This document shows, piece by piece, positions 7,777 to 16,402 of a DNA stretch of 64,000 nucleotides. Position numbers and translations under genes: made by a program. The DNA is from Sphingobium xenophagum NBRC 107872 (GTDB taxonomy: Bacteria; Pseudomonadota; Alphaproteobacteria; Sphingomonadales; Sphingomonadaceae): positions 1 to 64,000 of the forward strand of contig NZ_BARE01000031.1 in NCBI RefSeq assembly GCF_000367345.1. The letters run 5' to 3'. The notes beneath the pieces are model-generated. The model was not told where the DNA came from and made no database searches. It worked only from the letters and a program-made list of their open reading frames with translations. The stretch's first letter is position 1; each line of letters opens with the position of its first letter.

Positions 7777-8385
7777 TTACGCAACGACGGGGATGGTCCA
7801 GGGGCGATCCTGCGCCATTTTTGCTTCATAGACGCCAATGCCATCGGCATCGCCCAGCGTCAGGCCGATTTCATCCAGTCCCCCCATCAGGCAATGTTTG
7901 CGGAACGGGTCAATATCGAAGCTGAAACGATCCTGAAACCGGGTCGTGACCGTCTGCTGTTCCAGATCGACATGGATTTCGTCGGGCGTCCCTGCCGGGC
8001 CTTGCGCGACTTCCATCAGCCGATCGATCGCCTGCTGCGGCAGAACGACGGTCAAGATGCCGTTCTTGAACGCATTGCTGGAAAAAATGTCGGAAAAGCT
8101 GGGCGCGATCACCACCCGGATGCCCAGATCGTCCAGCGCCCAGGCGGCATGTTCGCGGCTGGAGCCACAGCCGAAATTGTCGCCTGCAATCAGGATCGGG
8201 CTACCGGCATAGGCCGGATCGTCAAAGACGTTGCCCGGCTCCTTGCGCAGCACTTCAAACGCGCCCTTGCCCATGCCGTTGCGCGAAATCGTCTTGAGCC
8301 AGTGCGACGGAATGATGATGTCGGTGTCGACATTCTTCATCCCGAACGGATAGGCCTTGCCCTCAACCGTCGTCAGCTTGTCCAT
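7777..8385 (-). CDS. leuD: 3-isopropylmalate dehydratase small subunit
   Basis: 202 residues, the swivelling small subunit of isopropylmalate isomerase (leucine biosynthesis, 2- to 3-isopropylmalate) that pairs with LeuC. Typical segments: [33 protein letters not shown] and [16 protein letters not shown]. Its ATG overlaps the TGA of the small upstream ORF by one base (TGATG), so translation is likely coupled to the leuC-ORF-leuD message. Downstream, 57 bp separate it from the zeta-subunit gene. Confidence 0.95.
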   Translation of the reverse strand: MDKLTTVEGKAYPFGMKNVDTDIIIPSHWLKTISRNGMGKGAFEVLRKEPGNVFDDPAYAGSPILIAGDNFGCGSSREHAAWALDDLGIRVVIAPSFSDIFSSNAFKNGILTVVLPQQAIDRLMEVAQGPAGTPDEIHVDLEQQTVTTRFQDRFSFDIDPFRKHCLMGGLDEIGLTLGDADGIGVYEAKMAQDRPWTIPVVA

Positions 8386-8498
8386 CAGCGCGCCTGCTTT
8401 GCTTCCGTGGCGGGAATATCCTCGGCCCGACCCAGCGTCGCGGCCATCGCCGCGCTTGCCAATGCGCCCAGCGTGAGCAGCCAGAAGATCTTTTTCAC
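8385..8498 (-). CDS. 37-residue hydrophobic ORF coupled between leuC and leuD
   Basis: Begins at a GTG that overlaps the leuC stop (GTGA) and ends in a TGA that overlaps the leuD start (TGATG). It encodes [20 protein letters not shown] followed by a short polar tail ending TEAKQAR. The first 20 residues look like a signal peptide or single membrane helix. I do not recognise a family. The double overlap suggests it is translated and may serve mainly to couple leuD translation to leuC. A spacer ORF without a functional product is the alternative. Confidence 0.6.
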   Translation of the reverse strand: MKKIFWLLTLGALASAAMAATLGRAEDIPATEAKQAR

Positions 8499-9946
8499 AG
8501 TGCCATCCCCTCTTCTTTTTTCAACAGTTCGCGCACGTCGGTCAGCCGGCCGGTGATCGCCGCCGCCGCCGCCATTGCAGGCGATACCAGATGCGTGCGC
8601 GCGCCCGGTCCCTGACGGCCCATGAAGTTGCGGTTGCTGGTCGATGCGCAGCGCTCGCCGGACGGCACCTTGTCCGGGTTCATGCCGAGGCAGGCCGAAC
8701 AGCCCGGCTCGCGCCATTCAAAGCCCGCCTGGGTGAAGATGCGGTCCAGCCCCTCGGCTTCGGCCTGCCGCTTGACCAGACCCGATCCCGGCACCACCAT
8801 GGCGTGCTTGATGCCGCTGGCGATGTGCCGCCCGTCGAGCAAAGCCGCAGCAGCACGCAGATCCTCGATCCGGCTGTTGGTGCAACTGCCGATAAAGACA
8901 TGCTCGATCGCCACGTCGGCCAGTTTCTGTCCGGCGGTCAGCCCCATATAGTCGAGCGACTTTTGCGCCGCCGCCCGCTTGGACGCGTCCTCGAAACTGT
9001 CGGGGTTCGGGACCACGCCCGTCACCGCGACGACATCTTCAGGGCTGGTGCCCCAGGTCACGGTCGGCACGATGTCGGCGGCGTCGATGACCACCGTCTT
9101 GTCGAAAACGGCCCCTTCGTCGGTCGCCAGCGTGCGCCACCAGGCGACGGCAGCATCCCAGTCGGCCCCCTTGGGCGCCATCGGGCGGCCTTTCAGATAG
9201 GCGAAAGTCGTTTCGTCAGGCGCGAACAAGCCCGACCGCGCACCGGCCTCGATCGACATATTGGCGACGGTCAGCCGCCCCTCGATCGACATGTCGCGGA
9301 ACACCGAGCCGCGATATTCCATGACATAGCCGGTGCCTCCAGCGGTGCCGATATGGCCGCAAATCGCCAGCGCGACATCCTTGGGGGTTACGCCAAAGCC
9401 CAGTTCGCCTTCGACCACGACCTCCATCGTCTTCGATTGTTTGAGCAGCAATGTCTGCGTCGCCAGCACATGCTCGACCTCCGACGTGCCAATGCCGAAG
9501 GCCAGTGCACCCAGCGCGCCATGCGATGATGTATGACTGTCGCCGCATACCAGGGTCGTGCCCGGCAGGGTGAAGCCCTGTTCCGGCCCCACGACATGGA
9601 CGATGCCCTGTTCCACATCGGCGTCGCCGATCAGGCGGATGCCGAATTCGGGGGCATTGCGTTCCAGCGCGGCGAGTTGCTGCGCGCTTTCCGGGTCGGC
9701 GATCGGGATGCGATTGCCATCGGCGTCGCGGCGCGGCGTGGTGGGCAGATTGTGATCCGGCACGGCCAGCGTCAGGTCCGGCCGCCGCACCGTTCGCCCG
9801 GCCAGGCGAAGCCCCTCAAACGCCTGTGGCGACGTCACCTCATGCACGAGGTGGCGATCAATATAGATCAGGCAGGTGCCATCCGGGCGGCGCTCGACGA
9901 CATGCGCGTCCCAGATCTTCTCATAGAGGGTGCGGAGCTTAACCAT
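8495..9946 (-). CDS. leuC: 3-isopropylmalate dehydratase large subunit
   Basis: 483 residues, the aconitase-fold [4Fe-4S] subunit of isopropylmalate isomerase. The three cluster cysteines are visible: one in FIGSCTNSR and two in [13 protein letters not shown]. Other landmarks are [30 protein letters not shown] and [14 protein letters not shown] near the C-terminus. It starts at an ATG with a purine-rich AGGGGGGAA upstream and is the first gene of the cluster. Fe-S supply by the downstream BolA/Grx4 pair fits functionally. Confidence 0.96.
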   Translation of the reverse strand: MVKLRTLYEKIWDAHVVERRPDGTCLIYIDRHLVHEVTSPQAFEGLRLAGRTVRRPDLTLAVPDHNLPTTPRRDADGNRIPIADPESAQQLAALERNAPEFGIRLIGDADVEQGIVHVVGPEQGFTLPGTTLVCGDSHTSSHGALGALAFGIGTSEVEHVLATQTLLLKQSKTMEVVVEGELGFGVTPKDVALAICGHIGTAGGTGYVMEYRGSVFRDMSIEGRLTVANMSIEAGARSGLFAPDETTFAYLKGRPMAPKGADWDAAVAWWRTLATDEGAVFDKTVVIDAADIVPTVTWGTSPEDVVAVTGVVPNPDSFEDASKRAAAQKSLDYMGLTAGQKLADVAIEHVFIGSCTNSRIEDLRAAAALLDGRHIASGIKHAMVVPGSGLVKRQAEAEGLDRIFTQAGFEWREPGCSACLGMNPDKVPSGERCASTSNRNFMGRQGPGARTHLVSPAMAAAAAITGRLTDVRELLKKEEGMAL

Positions 9947-10036
9947 AGTGGTTCCCCCCCTAGACCCGGAAAGATCGGGGGAAAAGGGGGAAGCGGGTAG
10001 TAAACGACACTTTTGTCCATCTGGTCGGCAACAAAG

Positions 10037-10723
10037 TTACACAGCGCGATAATCCGCGACGATCCGTCCGGCAGCGCCGATCTCTGCCTCATGACTGTCT
10101 TCACGCCATGTCTCTGCCAATGCGGCCTTTTCCCATGCCTGCATGGCGGGCAATGCGAGCATATGATCGACCCAGGCCTGCCCCACAGGGCCAACATCCA
10201 GACCATAGGTGCGTACGCGGAATGCGACCGGGGCGTAGAAGGCATCGACGGCGGTGAAGGCCGAACCGGCCAGGAACGGTCCGCCGAAGCGCGCCAGACC
10301 TTCGGACCAAAGCTCCGCCAGACGCGCAATGTCCCGGTTGAGCGCGGGTGAATGCATATGCGGCTCGACCCGTACCCCGACATTCATCGTGCAATCATTG
10401 CGCAGGGTCGCAAAGCCGCTGTGCATTTCCGCCGTCCCGCATTGCGCCCAGGCGCGCGCGGCTTCGTCTGTGGGCCAGACGGCCGGATGGCGATCGGCGA
10501 GATAGAGGGTGATGCCCAGCGAATCCCAGACGGTGCGGTCGCCATCGATCAGCGCAGGCACCTGTCCCGTCGGCGAAAAACTGCGGAATGCGGCATAATT
10601 GCTGGCCTGCGCAAAGGGCTCGATCCGGTCGATGAAGGGGATGCCGAGCGCGGTCATCAACAACCAGGGGCGCAGCGACCAGCTGCTGTAATTGCGGTTG
10701 GCGGTGATGAGTGTGTAGGGCAT
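10037..10723 (-). CDS. glutathione S-transferase family protein
   Basis: 228 residues from the ATG at 10723, which has GGAG 8 nt upstream; a longer frame to 10828 lacks one. The N-terminal thioredoxin-like domain (YTLITANRNYSSWSLRPWLL, FSPTGQVPALIDGDRTVWDSLGI) contains a serine rather than cysteine at the usual catalytic position (NYSSWS). It is followed by an all-helical C-terminal domain (DAFYAPVAFRVRTYG). Transferase or isomerase substrate unknown. It is divergent from the DUF885 gene. Confidence 0.88.
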   Translation of the reverse strand: MPYTLITANRNYSSWSLRPWLLMTALGIPFIDRIEPFAQASNYAAFRSFSPTGQVPALIDGDRTVWDSLGITLYLADRHPAVWPTDEAARAWAQCGTAEMHSGFATLRNDCTMNVGVRVEPHMHSPALNRDIARLAELWSEGLARFGGPFLAGSAFTAVDAFYAPVAFRVRTYGLDVGPVGQAWVDHMLALPAMQAWEKAALAETWREDSHEAEIGAAGRIVADYRAV

Positions 10724-10920
10724 GGCATGGCTCCGCTGATACAGGCAGGTCCAGCCGTATCGCATGGGCATGGGGCCGTATAGCCGCAACCAGCGACGCA
10801 AAGCATAAGGCTGGCTTATCTGAGGCAAGACCTAGCCAAGCCCTTGGAAGGGCGGCACAAGGGGGCATCACGGGCGTTACATCATTATCGCCCTTCCCCA
10901 GACAGACGGAGTTTCCTGTC

Positions 10921-12729
10921 GTGAACCGACGCCAATTCCTTGCCACCAGCGGCGCGACCGCACTGACGGCCGCCGCCACCCCCGCCTTTGCCCAGCCCGC
11001 TACGGCCGATGCCCGGCTGCGCGCCATGCTCGATGGCTTCTTTTACGAACGGCTGGCGGATTCGCCCGAACAGGCCACCCGGCTTGGCCTCGACACCGGG
11101 GAGCGCGCGGCGCTGCGGGGCAAGCTGAGCGACACGTCCGCCGCCGGGGTCGCGCGCGACCTGGCGCGCAGCAAGGCGCAGGCACGGCAACTCGCCAGCA
11201 TCGACCGCGCGGCCTTGAGCGATGCGTCGAAGCTAGATTACGACGTCGTCACTTACCAGCTTGCGCGCTCTATTGGCGGCGAACGCTTCGGCTATGGCGA
11301 GACGGCGGGCCGCTATGCGCCCTATGTGCTGAGCCAGTTGACCGGCAGCTATCGCGAGACGCCTGACTTTCTGGATTCGCAACATCGGGTCAGGGATGCG
11401 GCGGATGCCGATGCCTATCTGGCCCGACTGGAAGCCTTCCCAGCGTCCATGGACGGCGAACTTGCGCGGCAGAAGGCGGATGCCGCCAAGGGTGTGTTCG
11501 CGCCCGACTATATTCTCGACACGACGCTCAAGATGCAGGCTGCGCTGCGCGATCAGCCGGCCGCGCAAACGGTCTTTGTCGCGTCCTTCGCAAAGAAACT
11601 TGCTGCCGCTGGCCTGCCGCCCGAACGTGCGGCACTGGCTGAAAAGATCGTGGCGGAAAAGATATTCCCCGCGCTCGACCGGCAGCGCGCGCTGGTGCAG
11701 GCATTGCGGGCCAAGGCCAGCCATGACGCGGGCGTATGGCGTCTGCCCGACGGCGAAGCCTTTTACGCCGCCGCCGCCGAAGCGGCGACCACCACCGCGC
11801 TGACCGGCGATGAAATCCATCAGATCGGCCTGGATCAGGTGGCGCAGATCAGCGCACGCATCGACACGATCCTGAAGGGCGAAGGGATGAGCCAGGGGAG
11901 CGTCGGCGAGCGTCTGGTCGCGCTGAACCAGCGCCCCGACCAGTTGTTTCCCAATACCGATGCGGGCCGAGAGGCGCTGCTGGCGCAACTGAACCTTCAG
12001 ATCATCGCCATGCAAAAGCGGCTGGGCGAAGCCTTCAACACCGTGCCCAAGGCGCCGGTCGAGGTCCGCCGCGTTCCCGTGACGATCCAGGCGGGGGCAC
12101 CGGGCGGCTATTATCAGAACGCCTCGCTCGATGGGTCGCGCCCCGCCATCTATTATATCAACCTGCGCGACACGTTCGACCGGCCCAAATTCGGGCTGGC
12201 GACGCTGACCCATCATGAGGCAGTGCCGGGTCATCATCTGCAAGTGTCGGTCGCGCTGGAATCGGACGCCATTCCGATGATCCGGCGACGCGGCGGCTAT
12301 AGCGGCTATTCGGAAGGCTGGGCGCTCTATTCCGAGCAGTTGGCTGACGAAATGGGGATGTTCGACGGCGATCCGCTGGGGCAGGTCGGCTATCTCCAGT
12401 CGTTGCTGTTCCGCGCGACACGGCTGGTCGTGGACTCAGGGATGCACGTCAAACGGTGGAGCCGGGAAAAGGCGACCGACTATCTGATCGCCACCACCGG
12501 CATCGCAAGGGGTCGTAGTCAGGGCGAGATCGACCGCTACACCGTCTGGCCGGGACAGGCGTGCAGCTACAAGATCGGCCACACGGTCTGGAACGATTTG
12601 CGCGCCGAGGTGAAGAAGAAGCAGGGCGCCGCTTTCGACATCAAGGCGTTTCACGACGTGCTGACGCTGGGCGCGATGCCGCTCGACATATTGAAGAAGA
12701 CGGTGCGGCAGCGGGCAGGCATTGTTTGA
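10921..12729 (+). CDS. Tat-exported DUF885 family hydrolase
   Basis: 602 residues from a GTG at 10921 preceded by GGAG at 9 nt; the longer upstream frame is not supported. The N-terminus is a twin-arginine signal (NRRQFLATSG...) with cleavage near AFA-QP. DUF885 proteins resemble M3-like metallopeptidases, and the conserved motif HEAVPGHH is present at about residues 432-439. GYSEGWALYSEQLADEMG supplies the downstream conserved glutamates. Periplasmic location is predicted; the substrate is unknown. It is followed by a paired REP-like repeat. Confidence 0.85.
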   Translation: MNRRQFLATSGATALTAAATPAFAQPATADARLRAMLDGFFYERLADSPEQATRLGLDTGERAALRGKLSDTSAAGVARDLARSKAQARQLASIDRAALSDASKLDYDVVTYQLARSIGGERFGYGETAGRYAPYVLSQLTGSYRETPDFLDSQHRVRDAADADAYLARLEAFPASMDGELARQKADAAKGVFAPDYILDTTLKMQAALRDQPAAQTVFVASFAKKLAAAGLPPERAALAEKIVAEKIFPALDRQRALVQALRAKASHDAGVWRLPDGEAFYAAAAEAATTTALTGDEIHQIGLDQVAQISARIDTILKGEGMSQGSVGERLVALNQRPDQLFPNTDAGREALLAQLNLQIIAMQKRLGEAFNTVPKAPVEVRRVPVTIQAGAPGGYYQNASLDGSRPAIYYINLRDTFDRPKFGLATLTHHEAVPGHHLQVSVALESDAIPMIRRRGGYSGYSEGWALYSEQLADEMGMFDGDPLGQVGYLQSLLFRATRLVVDSGMHVKRWSREKATDYLIATTGIARGRSQGEIDRYTVWPGQACSYKIGHTVWNDLRAEVKKKQGAAFDIKAFHDVLTLGAMPLDILKKTVRQRAGIV

Positions 12730-12757
12730 CGCCAAGAAGCGATTGAAACGCAGCGTG

Positions 12758-12817
12758 TTCCCGCGCAGGCGGGAATCCAGTTCAGACGGCGGGACTGGGT
12801 TCCCGCCTGCGCGGGAA
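12758..12817. repeat. paired REP-like elements in inverted orientation
   Basis: Two 18-bp units, each itself a hairpin: 12758-12775 (TTCCCGC-gcag-GCGGGAA) and 12800-12817 (TTCCCGC-ctgc-GCGGGAA). The second is the reverse complement of the first, so the pair can also fold into one long stem with a 24-nt loop. They lie between the convergent DUF885 and aceA genes. Related single copies are at 2182-2201 and 21257-21276. Confidence 0.75.
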
Positions 12818-12843
12818 TACCAACACCCACTAAAACGGAAAGA

Positions 12844-12871
12844 ACGACCCGACGGTGCGCCGCCGGGTCGT
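12844..12871 (-). terminator. probable aceA terminator
   Basis: 8-bp stem ACGACCCG / CGGGTCGT (arms 12844-12851 and 12864-12871) with a further inner stem, followed on the minus strand by a T/C-rich tract (TTCTTTCC). It lies 67 bp after the aceA stop. Confidence 0.65.
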
Positions 12872-12937
12872 CAAGTCCTTCCACCCAAATCGCGGAGGAG
12901 TGTCGAGTACCCCGCGAACTGGCTAGTTCAGCAGCCG

Positions 12938-14533
12938 TCAGGCCGCAAACTGGTTCATCGTGTTGTGGACGCCGCCCGCCTTGAGCGCGGCTTCACCGGC
13001 GAAATAATCCTTGTGATCGTCGCCAATGTCGCTGCCGCTCATATTCTGATGCTTCACGCAGGCGATGCCCTGACGGATTTCCTTGCGCTGGACGCCCTCG
13101 ACATAGCCGAGCATCCCTTCTTCGCCGAAATAGGTCTTGGCCAGATTGTCGGTGCTGAGCGCCGCGGTGTGATAGGTCGGCAGGGTGATCAGGTGGTGGA
13201 AAATCCCCGCCCGCGCCGCTGCATCCTTCTGGAAGGTCCGGATCCTGTCATCCGCTTCCCGGCCCAGATCCGTGTCGTCATAATCGACACTCATCAGGCG
13301 CGCCCGGTCATAGGCGCTGACATCCTTGCCCGCTTCGACCCATGCATCATAGACCTGCTGGCGGAAGTTCAGCGTCCAGTTGAAGCTGGGCGAATTGTTA
13401 TAGACCAGCTTGGCATTGGGGATGACTTCGCGGATGCGGTCGACCATCGAGGCGATCTGCTCGATATGCGGCTTTTCCGTTTCGATCCACAGCAGGTCCG
13501 CGCCATTCTGGAGCGAGGTGATGCAGTCGAGGACGCAGCGGTCTGCGCCAGTGCCTTCGCGGAACTGGAACAGGTTGCTGGGCAGGCGCTTGGGCCGCAG
13601 CAGCTTGCCATCGCGGTTCAGGATGACGTCGCCATTCTTCGCCCTCGCGGGGTCAATCTCCTCGCAATCCAGGAAGCTGTTATACTGGTCGCCAATGTCA
13701 CCCGGTTCCTTGCTGACCGCGATCTGCTTGGTGAGGCCCGCGCCCAGCGAGTCGGTGCGGGTGACGATGATGCCATCGTCAACGCCCAGTTCCAGAAAGG
13801 CGTAGCGGCAGGCGCGAACCTTGGCGAGGAAGTCCTCATGCGGCACCGTGACCTTGCCGTCCTGATGACCGCACTGCTTTTCGTCGCTGACCTGATTTTC
13901 GATCTGGAGCGCGCAAGCGCCCGCCTCGATCATCTTCTTGGCGAGCAGGTAGGTCGCCTCCGCATTGCCGAAGCCTGCGTCGATATCCGCGATGATCGGA
14001 ACGACATGGGTTTCATAATTGTCGATCGCGTGGGTCAGGCGCTGAGCCTCGACCGCGTTGCCGCTTTCGCGCGCCTTGTCGAGATCGCGGAACATCAGGC
14101 CCAGTTCGCGGGCGTCGGCCTGCTTGAGGAACGTGTATAGTTCCTCGATCAGCGCGGGAACGCTGGTCTTTTCATGCATCGACTGGTCAGGCAGCGGGCC
14201 GAAGTCGCTGCGCAGCGCCGCGACCATCCAGCCCGACAGGTACAGATATTTCTGCTTGGTCGTGCCGAAATGCTTCTTGATCGCGATCATCTTCTGCTGA
14301 CCGATGAAGCCGTGCCAGCAGCCGAGCGACTGGGTGTAGTTGGCAGGGTCCAGATCATAGGCGGCCATATCGCGGCGCATGACGCCAGCGGTATATTTCG
14401 CAATGTCGAGGCCGGTGTTGAAACGGTTTTGCAGCTTCATGCGCGCGACGGATTCGGCATTGATGCCGTCCCAGGTGCCGGGATGGCTGCCGATGAGCTG
14501 CTGCGCCTTTGCGATATTGTCCTGATAGGTCAT
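12938..14533 (-). CDS. aceA: isocitrate lyase
   Basis: 531 residues, the long form of isocitrate lyase that splits isocitrate into glyoxylate and succinate in the glyoxylate shunt. The catalytic signature is KQCGH (Cys221) and substrate/Mg2+ residues are in IADIDAGFGNAEATY and NNSPSFNW. Long insertions relative to the E. coli enzyme are typical of this subclass. It is divergent from a RamB/ScfR-type regulator with inverted TTTACAA repeats in between, which suggests acetate-dependent control. Confidence 0.95.
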   Translation of the reverse strand: MTYQDNIAKAQQLIGSHPGTWDGINAESVARMKLQNRFNTGLDIAKYTAGVMRRDMAAYDLDPANYTQSLGCWHGFIGQQKMIAIKKHFGTTKQKYLYLSGWMVAALRSDFGPLPDQSMHEKTSVPALIEELYTFLKQADARELGLMFRDLDKARESGNAVEAQRLTHAIDNYETHVVPIIADIDAGFGNAEATYLLAKKMIEAGACALQIENQVSDEKQCGHQDGKVTVPHEDFLAKVRACRYAFLELGVDDGIIVTRTDSLGAGLTKQIAVSKEPGDIGDQYNSFLDCEEIDPARAKNGDVILNRDGKLLRPKRLPSNLFQFREGTGADRCVLDCITSLQNGADLLWIETEKPHIEQIASMVDRIREVIPNAKLVYNNSPSFNWTLNFRQQVYDAWVEAGKDVSAYDRARLMSVDYDDTDLGREADDRIRTFQKDAAARAGIFHHLITLPTYHTAALSTDNLAKTYFGEEGMLGYVEGVQRKEIRQGIACVKHQNMSGSDIGDDHKDYFAGEAALKAGGVHNTMNQFAA

Positions 14534-14624
14534 GAGCCGTCCTTGCGTGGGAAGTGAGCTGTTGCGGCATGCCCTAATCCCCTCTGTTGCAGTGCGGCAG
14601 TCCTGCTGAAGTTCAGTTGTCGAT

Positions 14625-14655
14625 CTTTACAAATTTATGCTGTAAAGTTGTAAAG
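14625..14655. promoter_or_regulatory. inverted-repeat operator between aceA and its regulator
   Basis: CTTTACAA (14625-14632) and its reverse complement TTGTAAAG (14648-14655) flank a third arm TGTAAAG (14641-14647). The block lies 20 bp upstream of the regulator start and about 100 bp upstream of aceA. RamB/ScfR-type proteins bind A/T-rich half sites of similar look (AAAGTTTGCAAA in corynebacteria), so this is the probable operator. Confidence 0.6.
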
Positions 14656-14675
14656 TCTGCACAGGAGCCGCTGCA

Positions 14676-16073
14676 ATGCGCAAGGATAGCCCGGTTTATA
14701 TGGGGCCGCGATTGCGGCGGTTGCGTCGCGACCTTGGCCTGACCCAGGCCGATATGGCTGCTGATCTGGACATTTCCGCCTCTTATGTCGCGCTGCTGGA
14801 GCGCAACCAGCGGCCGCTGACGGCCGATATGCTGCTGCGACTCGCGCGGACCTACAAGCTGGATATGGCGGAGGTGGCGGGCGATGGCGGCGCGGAGCAG
14901 ACCGCGCGACTGCATGCGGTGCTGAAAGACCCGATGTTCGCCGATCTGGACCTGCCAACTCTCGCCACCGGGGATGTCGCGGTCAATTATCCCGGTATTA
15001 CCGAAGCACTACTGCGGCTCTACACCAGCTACAGGGAGGAGCATCTGGCGCTCGCCGACCGCGCTGTTGGGCAGGATGCGCCGGAGGAAGTTCCCGATCC
15101 GGTGGCCGAATCGCGCCGCTTCCTGGCCGCCCGCCGCAACAGTTTTCCGCTGCTCGACGATGCGGCGGAAAAGCTGGCGGCGGAAGCGGAGGCCGAGGGC
15201 GGGCTGACGGCATGGTTGCGCGTCAAACACAATCTGCGCGTCCGCCGCCTGCCGTCAGACGTCATGGCCGGATCATTGCGCCGCTATGACCGGCATCGCG
15301 ATGCGGTGCTGCTGGACGATACGCTCGACACCGCCAGTTCGCAATTCCAGCTGGCGCTTCAGATCGCCTATCTGGAGATGCGCAAAAGTTTCGACGCGAT
15401 CCTGAAGGACGGCCAGTTTGCCGGGGAAAGCGGCCGCAGGCTCGCCCGGCGGGCGCTGGCCAGCTATGGGGCGGCGGCGATCCTGATCCCCTATTCCGCC
15501 TTCGCCAAGGCGGTCGAAACGCGGCGCTACGATGTCGAGGCGCTGGCGCGGCAGTTCGGCACCAGTTTCGAGCAGACCGCGCATCGGCTGACCACCTTGC
15601 AGAAACCGGGACAGGAGCGGGTGCCCTTCTTCTTCCTGCGCGTCGATCCGGCGGGCAATGCGTCCAAGCGGCTCGACGGGGCAGGATTTCCCTTTGCCCG
15701 CCATGGTGGCTCCTGCCCGCTCTGGTCGGTGCATCGGGTGTTCGAGACGCCGCGGGAAGTCGTTACCCAATGGCTCGAACTGCCGGACGGGCAGCGCTTC
15801 TTCTCGATCGCCCGGACCGTCACGGCGGGCGGCGGCGGCTGGGGCGCGCCAAGGGTGGAGCGGGCGATTGCGCTCTGCTGCGCGGCCGAGCACGCCCATC
15901 GGCTGGTCTATACGCAGGACCAGCCGACGCCGGACCCGACCCCGATCGGCGTCACCTGCCGCCTGTGCCATCGTCCCCAGTGCCTGGCCCGCTCCGCCCC
16001 GCCGATCGGGCGGGACATGCTGCCCGACGATTATCGCCGGACCCGCGCGCCCTTCGGCTTTGCCGACGGCTAG
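14676..16073 (+). CDS. XRE-family regulator of the RamB/ScfR type
   Basis: 465 residues. An N-terminal Cro/C1 helix-turn-helix (about 10-65: LRRLRRDLGLTQADMAADLDISASYVALLERNQR) is followed by an ImmA/IrrE-like domain that lacks a clear HExxH in LQIAYLEMRKSFD. The C-terminal short-chain fatty acyl regulator domain ends with a cysteine-rich element CRLCHRPQC. Relatives control glyoxylate and propionate genes. It is divergent from aceA and probably regulates it and itself. Its stop overlaps that of the convergent small gene by 3 bp. Confidence 0.88.
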   Translation: MRKDSPVYMGPRLRRLRRDLGLTQADMAADLDISASYVALLERNQRPLTADMLLRLARTYKLDMAEVAGDGGAEQTARLHAVLKDPMFADLDLPTLATGDVAVNYPGITEALLRLYTSYREEHLALADRAVGQDAPEEVPDPVAESRRFLAARRNSFPLLDDAAEKLAAEAEAEGGLTAWLRVKHNLRVRRLPSDVMAGSLRRYDRHRDAVLLDDTLDTASSQFQLALQIAYLEMRKSFDAILKDGQFAGESGRRLARRALASYGAAAILIPYSAFAKAVETRRYDVEALARQFGTSFEQTAHRLTTLQKPGQERVPFFFLRVDPAGNASKRLDGAGFPFARHGGSCPLWSVHRVFETPREVVTQWLELPDGQRFFSIARTVTAGGGGWGAPRVERAIALCCAAEHAHRLVYTQDQPTPDPTPIGVTCRLCHRPQCLARSAPPIGRDMLPDDYRRTRAPFGFADG

Positions 16074-16264
16074 GATTCGATCAGGTCGAGATAGGCGACC
16101 ACGTCATTGTCGGTCGCCAGATACAGGCCGTCCTGCGTTTCCTGCGTCTGCTGTTCGGCCACGCGCAGCGCTTCGCTCAAGGGGCCGTACATCAATGTCG
16201 TCGCGCCGCCATCGTCACCCAGATGGTAAAGCCGGACGGCGGCGCTGTCATAGGTGGTTCGCAT
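16070..16264 (-). CDS. conserved hypothetical small protein
   Basis: 64 residues from the ATG at 16264, with GGA 10 nt upstream; an upstream extension would run into a repeat. It has a mixed alpha/beta character (AVRLYHLGDDGGATTLMYGPLSEALRVAEQQ), no signal peptide and no membrane segment. I do not recognise a named family. It is convergent with the RamB-like gene, sharing overlapping stop codons. Confidence 0.55.
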   Translation of the reverse strand: MRTTYDSAAVRLYHLGDDGGATTLMYGPLSEALRVAEQQTQETQDGLYLATDNDVVAYLDLIES

Positions 16265-16288
16265 GATCGCAGTATCCGACGACCCATT

Positions 16289-16384
16289 GTTCGACACAAC
16301 CCCATATCCCGCCCATCCTGAGCTTGTCGAAAAGTCGTCCTCTGGCACAACAAAAGCATGGCTTCCGGCAGGCTCAGCCCGGAC
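16289..16384. repeat. degenerate CTTGTCGAA-type intergenic repeat
   Basis: Contains TTCGACA (16289), the segment CCTGAGCTTGTCGAA (16317-16331) and, further on, GGCAGGCTCAGCCCGGAC (16367-16384). These are arms of the gagctTGTCGAA / ttcgaCAGGCTC inverted repeats common between sphingomonad genes. The two halves are imperfect here, indicating an old copy. Confidence 0.5.
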
Positions 16385-16402
16385 GAGGGCTGCGATAATC
16401 CT

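Noticed and set aside
12758..12817. Paired repeat considered as a short CRISPR array
   Set aside because: Only two units in inverted, not direct, orientation, no regular spacers and no cas genes.
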